From the NCBI GenBank assembly GCA_025362395.1, contig JANYGK010000115.1, positions 62,001-126,000 of the forward strand: a stretch of DNA of 64,000 bases, in the 5' to 3' direction. Below the pieces are notes generated by a model. The model did not search any database. It saw only the letters and a list, made by a program, of their open reading frames with translations, and was not told the origin of the DNA. The DNA is from Bacteroidota bacterium. Lineage in GTDB: Bacteria > Bacteroidota > Bacteroidia > B-17B0 > Aurantibacillaceae. The position numbers were made by a program, and so were the translations under genes. Below are positions 26,109 to 35,201 of the stretch, piece by piece (the first letter of the stretch is position 1; each line of letters starts with the position of its first letter).

Positions 26109-27350
26109 CTAAGCTACTTTAAGTTGAGTTATTCTCGCGTTTTTTAGTTTATCTAAAGCATAATCTAGCGTAACCACTAATGTTTTAGGGCCTTTTTCAT
26201 CGCTTGGCATATCGTACATAAAATCTACCATAATGGCTTCGCAAATTCCTCTTAATCCCCTGGCGCCTAATTTAAATTCCAACGCTTTATTGACGATCAG
26301 CTCTAAAACCTCTTCGGTAATTTCGAGCTTTACACCTTCCATTTTAAATAAATGGGTATACTGTTTAATAAGCGCGTTTTTAGGCTCGGTTAATATAGAG
26401 CGCAATGCTTGTTTATCAAGCGGTTTAAGATATGTTAACACCGGCAACCGGCCAATTAATTCAGGAATTAAACCAAAGGCTTTAAGGTCTTGCGGAGAAA
26501 TATATTGCAGTAAATTAGACTTATCTATTTCCTCATTAGCCACAGATGCCGAATAACCTACCGCTTGTGTATTTAAACGCTGCGCAATTTTTTTATCAAT
26601 ACCGTCAAACGCGCCACCGCAAATAAATAAAATATTTTTAGTATTTACTTGTAACATTTTTGCATCAGGGTGCTTACGCCCGCCCTGTGGTGGAACATTT
26701 ACCACAGACCCCTCTAACAGTTTAAGCATTGCCTGTTGAACACCCTCGCCGCTTACATCGCGTGTGATAGAAGGATTATCGCTTTTACGGGCAATTTTAT
26801 CTATCTCATCAATAAATACAATTCCTCTTTCAGCACTTGGAACATCATAGTCTGCCGCCTGCAATAAACGGGTCAATACATTCTCTACATCTTCGCCTAC
26901 ATAACCTGCCTCTGTTAATACGGTAGCATCGGCAATACAAAAAGGAACGTGTAATAATTTAGCGATGGTGCGGGCCAATAACGTTTTCCCTGTGCCCGTT
27001 TCGCCTACTAAAATTACATTTGATTTATCTATTTCAATATCTTCTTTTGCATTGGCAACATGAGCAATACGCTTAAAGTGATTATAAACTGCTACGCTTA
27101 ATATTTTTTTCGCGTCATCCTGACCAATAATATATTCATCGAGGTGTTTTTTTATGGCTTGCGGTTTTAAAACAGTTAAAGCCTGCTGTACCTGTTGATT
27201 GTTTTGAGCACCTGCTTCTTCATTTACTATTTTAAATGCCTGCGAAATACACACATCACAAATGTGGCCTGTAATACCTGCAATCAGGACTTTAACTTCT
27301 TTTTTATCTCGTCCGCAAAACGAACATACTATTGGACCTGATTTTGCCAT
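26109..27350 (-). CDS. clpX: ATP-dependent Clp protease ATP-binding subunit ClpX
   Basis: A 413-residue AAA+ unfoldase that feeds substrates to ClpP. The N-terminal zinc-binding domain has Cys9, Cys12, Cys31 and Cys34. The Walker A motif GETGTGKT, the pore loop GYVGEDVEN, the Walker B motif [11 protein letters not shown], the segment [21 protein letters not shown] and the C-terminal sensor-2 region LGARGLRGI are all intact. Length is usual. It stands alone, with clpP not adjacent. A weak promoter-like TATCTTTA lies just upstream of the start. Confidence 0.97.
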   Translation of the reverse strand: MAKSGPIVCSFCGRDKKEVKVLIAGITGHICDVCISQAFKIVNEEAGAQNNQQVQQALTVLKPQAIKKHLDEYIIGQDDAKKILSVAVYNHFKRIAHVANAKEDIEIDKSNVILVGETGTGKTLLARTIAKLLHVPFCIADATVLTEAGYVGEDVENVLTRLLQAADYDVPSAERGIVFIDEIDKIARKSDNPSITRDVSGEGVQQAMLKLLEGSVVNVPPQGGRKHPDAKMLQVNTKNILFICGGAFDGIDKKIAQRLNTQAVGYSASVANEEIDKSNLLQYISPQDLKAFGLIPELIGRLPVLTYLKPLDKQALRSILTEPKNALIKQYTHLFKMEGVKLEITEEVLELIVNKALEFKLGARGLRGICEAIMVDFMYDMPSDEKGPKTLVVTLDYALDKLKNARITQLKVA

Positions 27351-27507
27351 TGTTAAAAATTGGAGTGTAAAGATACATAAATTATGCTGCCAATATTACA
27401 TGTATAACTGTAAAAAACAGGCAACTCATCCATTTACGTATATTGTGTAAAGGAAATCAAAAGGTATACCGGCATTAAGTTATTATTATACCTGTAATTA
27501 AGTCAGG

Positions 27508-28308
27508 TTAAATAACGGCTATCGGAACTTTTAACAGAAACAGGATTATTAAAACGCCGCCAACAACAATACGGTACCAACCAAAAGCTTTAAAGCCGTG
27601 TTTATTTAAGAAGCCGATAAATGATTTAATTGCTAAAAGTGCCACTACAAAGGCAATGATATTACCAAAAACAAGAAGGTTTATTTCCTGTTTGTTCAAC
27701 ACAAGCCCGGCTTTGTAAAAGTCCAACAGCTTTTTGGCTGTTGCAGCAAACATAGTAGGTACAGCCAGAAAAAATGAAAACTCAGCCGCCGCTTGCCGTG
27801 TGAGGCCTTGAGTCATGCCCCCAATAATGGTTGACGCGCTTCTGCTCATTCCGGGCCATAACGCAAGGCACTGAAATAACCCTATTTTAAACGCCCGCGG
27901 ATAAGTAACATCCTTTTCATCGTTCAACGAATTATTTTTAAACCATGTGTCTACAAAAAATAAAATGATGCCCCCAACAAATAATGCAACGGCAACGCCC
28001 ATCAGGTTTTCGAGAGCAGCATCAATATAACCGCCTAATAAAAGGCCAAAAATAGCAGCCGGAATAAACGCTACAATAAGCTTAATATAAAAATTAACAG
28101 ATTTAAAAAAGCGCTTATAATAAAGCACAACTACCGATAGGATAGCGCCAAGCTGTATGGCAACCGTAAATAATTTAACAAAAGGGGTTGCTTTTATTCC
28201 TAAAATGGCGGTACCTAGCATCATGTGGCCTGTAGAGGAAATAGGTAAGAATTCCGTTAACCCTTCAATAACGGCAATGATAAAAGCTTGTAAATAAGAC
28301 ATAGACAA
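27508..28308 (-). CDS. uppP: Undecaprenyl-diphosphatase UppP (BacA)
   Basis: A 266-residue polytopic membrane enzyme that removes a phosphate from undecaprenyl diphosphate, recycling the lipid carrier for peptidoglycan and surface glycans; it also confers bacitracin resistance. The two catalytic motifs are clear: [15 protein letters not shown] (residues 15-29) and [13 protein letters not shown] in the middle of the protein. It is 34 bp downstream of a DUF3098 gene, a recurrent pairing in Bacteroidota. A link with the lipid-linked glycan module to the right is plausible but not shown. Confidence 0.96.
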   Translation of the reverse strand: MSMSYLQAFIIAVIEGLTEFLPISSTGHMMLGTAILGIKATPFVKLFTVAIQLGAILSVVVLYYKRFFKSVNFYIKLIVAFIPAAIFGLLLGGYIDAALENLMGVAVALFVGGIILFFVDTWFKNNSLNDEKDVTYPRAFKIGLFQCLALWPGMSRSASTIIGGMTQGLTRQAAAEFSFFLAVPTMFAATAKKLLDFYKAGLVLNKQEINLLVFGNIIAFVVALLAIKSFIGFLNKHGFKAFGWYRIVVGGVLIILFLLKVPIAVI

Positions 28309-28342
28309 CTAAGAAATTAATTTAAGAAATCTTTAAAAAAAT

Positions 28343-28585
28343 TTAATTTTTTACGCTCTCCGTTTCTTGTGTTTTCGGAGTATGCATAATGCCTGCAATA
28401 ATGGTTATAAAGCCTGCAAGGCAAACCATTGGTGCTATGGTAATGCGTTGTGCATCAAAAATAGCAGGGTTAAAAACATTCGGGTCTTCACTTCCGCCGC
28501 CAATCATTAACAAATAGCCTAATACTATAAGTGCAATACCTGCAATAAAAATACGGTAGTTTTGTTTCCCAAAAGTTGTTTTCAT
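28343..28585 (-). CDS. DUF3098 family small membrane protein
   Basis: An 80-residue protein with two transmembrane helices: YRIFIAGIALIVLGYLLMIGG at about residues 11-30, and TIAPMVCLAGFITIIAGIM at about 49-67. Between them lies the conserved EDPNVFNPAIFDAQRIT segment that marks the DUF3098 family. In Bacteroidota it often lies between ftsX-like and uppP genes; here uppP follows after 34 bp while no ftsX is seen. The function is unknown, perhaps in the cell envelope. Confidence 0.85.
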   Translation of the reverse strand: MKTTFGKQNYRIFIAGIALIVLGYLLMIGGGSEDPNVFNPAIFDAQRITIAPMVCLAGFITIIAGIMHTPKTQETESVKN

Positions 28586-28706
28586 TTGAATGGTTTTAAG
28601 AAGAGCAAAGCTATTAAAAAACTTGAACTGTAGTGACTTATAAGCGAAAAAAATCGCTTATTGGTTTAGTTAATTTTTCGTAATATTGTTGTTCTATAAA
28701 ACAGAC

Positions 28707-29795
28707 ATGAGTAAAATAGCATTAATAACAGGAGTAACAGGCCAAGATGGCGCCTATTTATCAGAATTATTACTTGGCAAAGGATATATTGTACATGGCA
28801 TTAAACGCAGAAGCTCTTTGTTTAATACCGATAGGATTGATCATTTATACCAAGATCAGCACGAGAAACATGTTAATTTTAAGTTGCATTACGGTGACCT
28901 TACGGACAGTACCAATTTAATACGTATTGTACAGGAAGTACAGCCTGATGAGATCTATAATTTAGCTGCCATGTCGCATGTTAAAGTAAGCTTTGAAACT
29001 CCTGAGTATACTGCAAATGCCGATGGTATTGGAACACTTCGTATTTTAGAAGCGATCCGTATTTTGGGGTTAGAAAAGAAAACGCGTTTTTACCAGGCAT
29101 CAACCTCTGAATTATACGGTTTAGTGCAAGAGGTTCCGCAAAAGGAAACAACTCCTTTTTATCCGCGCAGTCCTTATGGCGTAGCAAAACTTTATGCGTT
29201 TTGGATCACTAAAAATTACCGCGAATCCTATAATATGTTTGCGTGCAACGGTATTTTATTTAATCATGAAAGCCCCCTGCGCGGAGAAACTTTTGTAACC
29301 CGTAAAATAACACGCGCCGTAGCTAAAATAAGTTTAGGGATGCAGGATAAATTATTTATGGGAAATATTGATTCTGAAAGGGATTGGGGCCATGCAAAGG
29401 ATTACGTAGAAGGTATGTGGCGTATGCTGCAACAACCGGAAGCGGAAGATTTTGTGTTGGCAACAGGAATTAAAATTACGGTAAGACAGTTTATAAACAT
29501 GGCTTTCGCCGAAGTAGGCATTCAACTAAAATGGGAAGGTAAAGCTGAAAATGAAAAAGGTATTGATGTAAACAGCGGCAAAACAATAGTTGAAATTGAC
29601 CCTAAGTATTACAGGCCCGCTGAGGTTGAATTATTGGTAGGTGATGCTACCAAAGCCAAAACTAAAATGGGCTGGACACCTACATACACTGTACAGGAGC
29701 TTTGCAAAGAAATGGTTGCCGCCGACCTTGAGTTATTTAAAAGAGATAAATATTTAATTGAAGGCGGACATAAAGTATTGAATTATAAAGAATAA
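28707..29795 (+). CDS. gmd: GDP-mannose 4,6-dehydratase
   Basis: A 362-residue SDR-family dehydratase that turns GDP-mannose into GDP-4-keto-6-deoxymannose. The start is placed at the ATG at 28707 ([18 protein letters not shown]), although TTG codons lie upstream in frame. The nucleotide-binding motif TGVTGQDG, the STSELYG active-site segment and the catalytic [13 protein letters not shown] (Tyr and Lys) fit the family, as does the [17 protein letters not shown] region. The gene is followed after 68 bp by GDP-L-fucose synthase, so the product is committed to GDP-L-fucose. Confidence 0.97.
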   Translation: MSKIALITGVTGQDGAYLSELLLGKGYIVHGIKRRSSLFNTDRIDHLYQDQHEKHVNFKLHYGDLTDSTNLIRIVQEVQPDEIYNLAAMSHVKVSFETPEYTANADGIGTLRILEAIRILGLEKKTRFYQASTSELYGLVQEVPQKETTPFYPRSPYGVAKLYAFWITKNYRESYNMFACNGILFNHESPLRGETFVTRKITRAVAKISLGMQDKLFMGNIDSERDWGHAKDYVEGMWRMLQQPEAEDFVLATGIKITVRQFINMAFAEVGIQLKWEGKAENEKGIDVNSGKTIVEIDPKYYRPAEVELLVGDATKAKTKMGWTPTYTVQELCKEMVAADLELFKRDKYLIEGGHKVLNYKE

Positions 29796-29863
29796 TTCTT
29801 AGTTTCTTTTTATAGAATAGTGGGCCTTAGTAAAAAGTTCTTTTAATTCAGTAGTGAAAAAAC

Positions 29864-30805
29864 ATGAACCCAAACTCAAAAATATATATTGCAGGCCACC
29901 GCGGAATGGTTGGTTCCGCTATTATGCGTAATCTTCAAAAAAAAGGATTTACAAATAATGTAACACGTACTTCTGGCGAATTGGATTTACGCAACTCGCA
30001 GGCCGTTAGTGATTTTTTTGAAAAAGAAAAACCGGAGTATGTTTTTTTAGCAGCAGCAAAAGTTGGCGGCATACAGGCCAATAATATATACAGGGCCGAT
30101 TTTATTTATGAGAACCTGATGATTCAGAATAACGTGATCCATCAATCTTACCTCAATAAAGTAACTAAATTAATGTTCCTTGGTTCATCCTGCATCTACC
30201 CAAAGTTGGCATCTCAGCCCCTTAAGGAAGAGTACTTGCTAACAGGCTTATTGGAAGATACGAATGAACCCTATGCCATTGCCAAAATTGCCGGTATTAA
30301 AATGTGCGAAAGCTACAAGCGACAATACGGCTGTAATTTTATTTCGGTAATGCCTACAAATATGTACGGCCCAAACGACAGCTATAATTTAAATAATTCG
30401 CACGTATTGCCTGCATTGATAAGGAAGTTTCATGATGCAAAAGAAAACAATGCCCCTTTTGTAGAGATGTGGGGAACAGGAACGCCTATGCGTGAATTTT
30501 TACATGCCGATGACCTTGGTGATGCCTGCGTGTTTTTAATGAATACTTATAACGGAGAGCAATTTGTAAATATTGGTTCCGGCACAGACCTAACTATTAA
30601 AGACCTTGCTTTACTGATAAAAGACATTGTAGGGTATAAAGGCGATATAAAACATGACCTTACTAAACCGGACGGAACGCCACGGAAATTAATGGACGTA
30701 TCATACATACATACATTAGGTTGGAAACATAGCATAGAATTACCCGAAGGCATAAAACAGGTGTACGAAGATTTTAAGAATAAAGAAGGCGTTAAGGCTT
30801 GGTAA
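29864..30805 (+). CDS. fcl: GDP-L-fucose synthase
   Basis: A 313-residue SDR-type epimerase-reductase that makes GDP-L-fucose from GDP-4-keto-6-deoxymannose. The dinucleotide-binding motif [10 protein letters not shown], the family segment [14 protein letters not shown], the SSCIYP motif and the catalytic [10 protein letters not shown] (Tyr and Lys) are present. With the upstream gmd gene it makes a complete two-step pathway from GDP-mannose. GDP-fucose can feed exopolysaccharide, O-antigen or protein O-glycosylation in Bacteroidota; the transferase that uses it is not identifiable in the window. Confidence 0.97.
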   Translation: MNPNSKIYIAGHRGMVGSAIMRNLQKKGFTNNVTRTSGELDLRNSQAVSDFFEKEKPEYVFLAAAKVGGIQANNIYRADFIYENLMIQNNVIHQSYLNKVTKLMFLGSSCIYPKLASQPLKEEYLLTGLLEDTNEPYAIAKIAGIKMCESYKRQYGCNFISVMPTNMYGPNDSYNLNNSHVLPALIRKFHDAKENNAPFVEMWGTGTPMREFLHADDLGDACVFLMNTYNGEQFVNIGSGTDLTIKDLALLIKDIVGYKGDIKHDLTKPDGTPRKLMDVSYIHTLGWKHSIELPEGIKQVYEDFKNKEGVKAW

Positions 30806-30914
30806 CTGATATGAGGTTTTGAGAATTGAGATATATGATAATTTCATAAACATAAAACCCAAATCAATATAGCTTGTTTTGCTTAAACTTGTTACTACAT
30901 ATAATAATAATAAA

Positions 30915-32471
30915 ATGCCGGGTTTAAAGGTTACTTTCATTTTTCTTATTCTTTCAAATTTTTTATCTTTTTCTCTCAAGTCACAGTTCTACAATTTACC
31001 GAACGATTATTTTTACAACACCTTTGCTCAACGACAGTTAGCAAGGATCGATACTGATCAGGTACACTCTTCTATTGAACCCTACATTCCTTTTTTTAAT
31101 GAAAAATACGCGTTTGTAGGAGATACGCACCGCATTTTTAAATATGTAAAAAATGATCCTTTACTCGAAAAAGTTTTTTTTGATCACCTGATTCATATCA
31201 CATCAAAAAAAAATACTTACGAATTTAAAATAGACCCGATACTAAACGTTTCTCTTGGCCGGTCGTATTCAGACACTACCCATTACAAAAGCATTTATAC
31301 CAATACCCGTGGTTTTATTGCAAGCGGCAGGATTGGAAAAGATTTTTATTTTGAAACGATGTTCGCGGAAAATCAAAGCCAGTTCCCGTATTACATTTCT
31401 AATTTTAATAACCAAACAGGCGTTGTGCCGGGGCAAGGACGTTACAAGGTATTTAAAACTACAGGCTACGATTATGCCTTTTCCTCAGGCTTTATTTCTT
31501 ACCAACCCATTAAGCATCTCAATATACAACTGGGTCACGGCAAACAAAAAATAGGAAACGGCTACAGGTCTCTTTTATTAAGTGATAACTCTTTTAATTA
31601 TCCTTATATAAGAATAACCTCCGAATGGTTTAAAGGAAGACTACAATACACAAATATTTATGCGGTGTTAATGAACCTGACAACAGGCGGCGCAAAAACA
31701 CCTGCGTTTACTGAGCCCTTGTTTCAGAAAAAAGCCGTATCGTTTCAGTATTTAAGCTTTAATGTTACCAAACGCATTAATATTGGCCTGTTCCAAGGCA
31801 TGGTTTGGAACTCGGCAGATAGCATGAACAGGCAACATTTAGATTGGCAATATTTTAACCCCGTTATTTTTTCAAATTTAGGCTATTACGGGCTTAACAA
31901 TAAAAACAATATTGTGACAGGCGCAAACCTCAACATAAAAATAACCAATGAGCTAAGTGTGTACGGACAATTTATGGGGGATGACTTTAGCAACACTTTA
32001 AAAACAGGAAATGCATTTGGTTACCAGGCAGGGATAAAATACTTTAACGCTTTTAATTTAAAAAATTTAATGTTGCAAGCCGAGTATAACAATGTGGCCG
32101 AAAGCTCTTATAATAGCCCGCTTGGGGCAACAAGCAACCAAAGTTTTTCACATTATAATCAAACCTTGGCCTATACTCCTGGTTACGGCCGGGAATTTAT
32201 TTTATTGGCAGATTATAAAGTTCAGCGCATATTTGTAAACGCTAAAGTAAATTTACAACATCTTACGCTTCATAAATACGCTCTTTATAACAATGCCATT
32301 TCAAGCATACAATTGGGTTATACCATAAACTCTGCATACAATTTTAATGTATCTTTAGGCTATAATTATAGGTATCAGAATTTTTTATCTTACAGCGCAT
32401 CAAATAATAAAACATCATTTTATACATTAAGCTTAAAAACAAATTTATATAATACGTATTTCGATTTTTAA
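30915..32471 (+). CDS. Outer-membrane beta-barrel protein, RemB/Wzi-like (first copy)
   Basis: About 518 residues from the ATG at 30915 (MPGLKVTFIFLILSNFLSFS, a good signal peptide); a TTG start at 30879 would add 12 residues. The remainder is rich in alternating aromatic and polar strands typical of an outer-membrane barrel. It contains HLNIQLGHGKQKIGNGYRSL, also found as NIQLGKDKHFIGDGYRSL in the paralogue two genes on. From recall this signature is that of the RemB gliding-related and Wzi capsule-assembly-like proteins. It lies just ahead of a WecA/MraY-like transferase with 3 bp between them. Roles in binding or exporting a surface glycan are inferred. Confidence 0.75.
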   Translation: MPGLKVTFIFLILSNFLSFSLKSQFYNLPNDYFYNTFAQRQLARIDTDQVHSSIEPYIPFFNEKYAFVGDTHRIFKYVKNDPLLEKVFFDHLIHITSKKNTYEFKIDPILNVSLGRSYSDTTHYKSIYTNTRGFIASGRIGKDFYFETMFAENQSQFPYYISNFNNQTGVVPGQGRYKVFKTTGYDYAFSSGFISYQPIKHLNIQLGHGKQKIGNGYRSLLLSDNSFNYPYIRITSEWFKGRLQYTNIYAVLMNLTTGGAKTPAFTEPLFQKKAVSFQYLSFNVTKRINIGLFQGMVWNSADSMNRQHLDWQYFNPVIFSNLGYYGLNNKNNIVTGANLNIKITNELSVYGQFMGDDFSNTLKTGNAFGYQAGIKYFNAFNLKNLMLQAEYNNVAESSYNSPLGATSNQSFSHYNQTLAYTPGYGREFILLADYKVQRIFVNAKVNLQHLTLHKYALYNNAISSIQLGYTINSAYNFNVSLGYNYRYQNFLSYSASNNKTSFYTLSLKTNLYNTYFDF

Positions 32472-32474
32472 AAA

Positions 32475-33569
32475 ATGGTTGTATTAATATTAGTATTCAT
32501 CACCGCTTTTGCAGTAGTATTATACTGCACGCCCGCGCTTATTAAAGTGGCGGTATTAAAGCGGCTAATTGATATGCCTACTGAAGACCGAAAAATTCAT
32601 AAGCGCGCTGTGCCCACCATTGGCGGTATTATTATTTATGCCGCCACACTATTTGCTTTTTCGTTATGGTACAATATTGATGATCTGCACGATTATGACG
32701 CTATTTATGAATCGGTTAAAGAGTTTAAAATTTTAGTAGCAACCAGCTTAGTGTTATTTTTTGTAGGTGTAAAGGACGACATTATAGGAACCTCGCCTGT
32801 AAAAAAACTATTCGCTAATATACTTGTAGGCCTGATCCTTGTGTTAATGGGGGACATCAGAATTACAGGCTTGCACGGCGTATTTGGTGTAAATGAAATT
32901 CCGCACTGGGGAAGTGTTTTTCTTTCATTATTTACATACATCGTAGTAGTTAATGCTATGAATTTAATTGACGGAATTGACGGATTAGCGGCAGGCGTAG
33001 GCTTTATAGCGGCTTCTGTATTCGGCACCTGGTTTGTTTTTGCCAATGAATATACATTGGCCTCTTTATCGTTTTCATTGTCAGGTGCATTACTGGGATT
33101 TTTGATCTTTAATTTTTCTCCCGCTAAAATATTTATGGGCGATAGCGGCTCTTTAATTATCGGGATGTTTATTTGTGTGCTCAGCATAAAACTGATCGAA
33201 TATCCTATATCGCGTTTAGATAAATTTTGGATCCATATTTCAAATCCTATTATTGTAATTGCAGCGTTGAGCTACCCGCTTACCGATACCTTAAGAATAT
33301 TTATTATCAGGGCCGCTAAGGGCCAATCACCTTTTGCTGCCGACAAAAACCATCTTCACCACAGGTTATTAGATTGTGGTTACAGCCATGTAAAAACAGT
33401 AATTATTATATATACGTTTAGTTTGGTAACGGTTGGTGTTTCTCTTTTAAGCTATTTTCTTAACCCCAGCTTATCGCTGTTTGCGGTAATTGGATGTTGC
33501 CTGTTATTTATTTTACTCATCCATTTTTCTTTTAAGGCAAAACAAAGAAAACAATTAGCGACACATTAA
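32475..33569 (+). CDS. Undecaprenyl-phosphate sugar-1-phosphate transferase (MraY/WecA family)
   Basis: A 364-residue polytopic membrane protein with about ten or eleven helices. It moves a UDP-activated sugar phosphate onto undecaprenyl phosphate, starting lipid-linked glycan synthesis. Family motifs are complete: the N-terminal DRKIHKRAVPTIGG, the DD pair in VGVKDDIIG, NAMNLIDGIDGLAAG, FMGDSGSL and the cytoplasmic ADKNHLHHRLL. The HLHHR motif points to WecA/TagO/WbpL-type enzymes rather than to MraY. The gene is sandwiched with 3-bp gaps between two barrel genes, so all three are one transcription unit, probably with gmd and fcl upstream. Confidence 0.92.
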   Translation: MVVLILVFITAFAVVLYCTPALIKVAVLKRLIDMPTEDRKIHKRAVPTIGGIIIYAATLFAFSLWYNIDDLHDYDAIYESVKEFKILVATSLVLFFVGVKDDIIGTSPVKKLFANILVGLILVLMGDIRITGLHGVFGVNEIPHWGSVFLSLFTYIVVVNAMNLIDGIDGLAAGVGFIAASVFGTWFVFANEYTLASLSFSLSGALLGFLIFNFSPAKIFMGDSGSLIIGMFICVLSIKLIEYPISRLDKFWIHISNPIIVIAALSYPLTDTLRIFIIRAAKGQSPFAADKNHLHHRLLDCGYSHVKTVIIIYTFSLVTVGVSLLSYFLNPSLSLFAVIGCCLLFILLIHFSFKAKQRKQLATH

Positions 33570-33572
33570 TTT

Positions 33573-35180
33573 TTGAATACGCTTTCACATAGATGCTTTC
33601 GACTTAGTGTAAGTTTACTTTTTTTTAGCGCCTCGTGTTTTTCGCAAAACGATCCCCAATCACAAAATGTTTTTATTAACAGTGATGCACAGCAAAGTAT
33701 TGATCAATGGAATATTAAACACCCGGATATTGAATTCCATTCAGATTTTAAGCCTTACCTCAGCTCAACCTTAGCAAATTTTTCGGATACGTCGGTCAAG
33801 TTTTTACACTACCCCATTAAGAATTTTTTTTTAAGCAAAACGGTAAACGAAGGCCCTGATAAACGTAACCAATACAATTTCCAGGTATTACCAATAATTG
33901 ATCTGCAAAGCGGGTACGATATGGTAGCTTCTAAGTTTGTATCGGAAACTTATGGCGGTGCTCATGTAAAATTAAATATCAATAATGATTTTACGTTTGC
34001 TCTTACTGCTATAGGCGGCAGGGTAAGCTACCCGGGATTTATAGATACCTCTATCCAAACAACAGGACTTATTCCGGGTTTAGGAAGGGCCTATAAAAAT
34101 AATGATGGCAGCTATAATTTTTCAAACATTACAGGATACTTATCCTACAGCCCTAATAAAGTATTTAATATTCAGTTAGGAAAGGACAAACACTTTATTG
34201 GGGATGGGTACAGATCTTTACTGTTGTCTGATTTTTCAACAGGCAATCCTTATTTTGGGATCAATGCTCATATTTGGCGCATCCAGTATAATGTATGGTA
34301 TTCATGGATGCGGGATTTTTCGCGTTACGACGGCTCACAAAAAAGTTTACAAAATAAATTCGGAACGTTTCATTACTTAAGCTTTAACGCAACAAAACGT
34401 TTAACCATTTCTTTCTTTGAAAACGTAATTTGGCAAGGCACTGATACGAATCGGGTGCGAACGTTTGATGTAAATTATTTAAACCCGGTTGTATTTTATC
34501 GCCCGCAGGAATACTCTGTCGGCTCACCCGATAACTCAATGATAGGCTTAAACATTTCGGCCAAATTATTTAACAGCCTAAAGCTATACGGACAAGTGGT
34601 GGCCGATGAATTTTATTTAAAAGAAATACTGGCAAGAAAAGGCTGGTGGGCCAATAAACAAGGTTTTCAACTAGGCGCAAAATACATTAATGCCTTCAAG
34701 GTAAAAGGGCTGACCCTACAGGCAGAATATAATGAAGTTCGTCCTTACACCTACTCGCATGGAAGCGTGCAGCAAAATTACGCTAATTACGGGCAGGCAT
34801 TAGCACACCCTTTAGGCGCTAATTTTAAAGAAGGTTTATTTTTTGCAAGCTATAGGGCAAACCGCTGGATGATAAGCTTACAAGGGCTTTACGCGATTAT
34901 AGGTATGGATACCCTACACTCTAATTTGGGGCAAAACATTTTTTTAAGCTACACAACTCGCCCTTATGACTATGGCCATAAAACAACACAAGGCAATAAA
35001 AGAACGCTTTTACAAAGTGATATTAAATTTACTTATTACGTAATACCTCAAATGAATTTAAGAATTGAAGTAGGTTATATACAGCGAAGCATTAGCGATG
35101 AAAAAGGGTATGTGCTGCAATCTCCTTATCTTTATTTAGGTGTAAAAACAAGCATCCATCAATTCTACAGGGATTATTAG
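33573..35180 (+). CDS. Outer-membrane beta-barrel protein, RemB/Wzi-like (second copy), TTG start
   Basis: About 535 residues with a signal peptide (LSVSLLFFSASCFSQ) and a long barrel-like body. It shares motifs with the protein encoded two genes upstream, such as FIGDGYRSLLLSD, FHYLSFNATKRLTISFFENVIWQ and KLYGQVVADEF, so it is a paralogue. The first in-frame ATG is deep inside the protein; translation must begin at TTG 33573, 3 bp after the stop of the transferase gene, or at another non-ATG codon. It ends 21 bp from the convergent 7TM-HD gene. Family assignment to RemB/Wzi-like proteins is from recall of the motif. Confidence 0.75.
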   Translation: MNTLSHRCFRLSVSLLFFSASCFSQNDPQSQNVFINSDAQQSIDQWNIKHPDIEFHSDFKPYLSSTLANFSDTSVKFLHYPIKNFFLSKTVNEGPDKRNQYNFQVLPIIDLQSGYDMVASKFVSETYGGAHVKLNINNDFTFALTAIGGRVSYPGFIDTSIQTTGLIPGLGRAYKNNDGSYNFSNITGYLSYSPNKVFNIQLGKDKHFIGDGYRSLLLSDFSTGNPYFGINAHIWRIQYNVWYSWMRDFSRYDGSQKSLQNKFGTFHYLSFNATKRLTISFFENVIWQGTDTNRVRTFDVNYLNPVVFYRPQEYSVGSPDNSMIGLNISAKLFNSLKLYGQVVADEFYLKEILARKGWWANKQGFQLGAKYINAFKVKGLTLQAEYNEVRPYTYSHGSVQQNYANYGQALAHPLGANFKEGLFFASYRANRWMISLQGLYAIIGMDTLHSNLGQNIFLSYTTRPYDYGHKTTQGNKRTLLQSDIKFTYYVIPQMNLRIEVGYIQRSISDEKGYVLQSPYLYLGVKTSIHQFYRDY

Positions 35181-35201
35181 GCTCAATACCGTTTCTCTTT
35201 G

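Noticed and set aside
30879-30914. TTG start of the first RemB/Wzi-like gene
   Set aside because: The ATG at 30915 starts right before the signal peptide and needs no extension.
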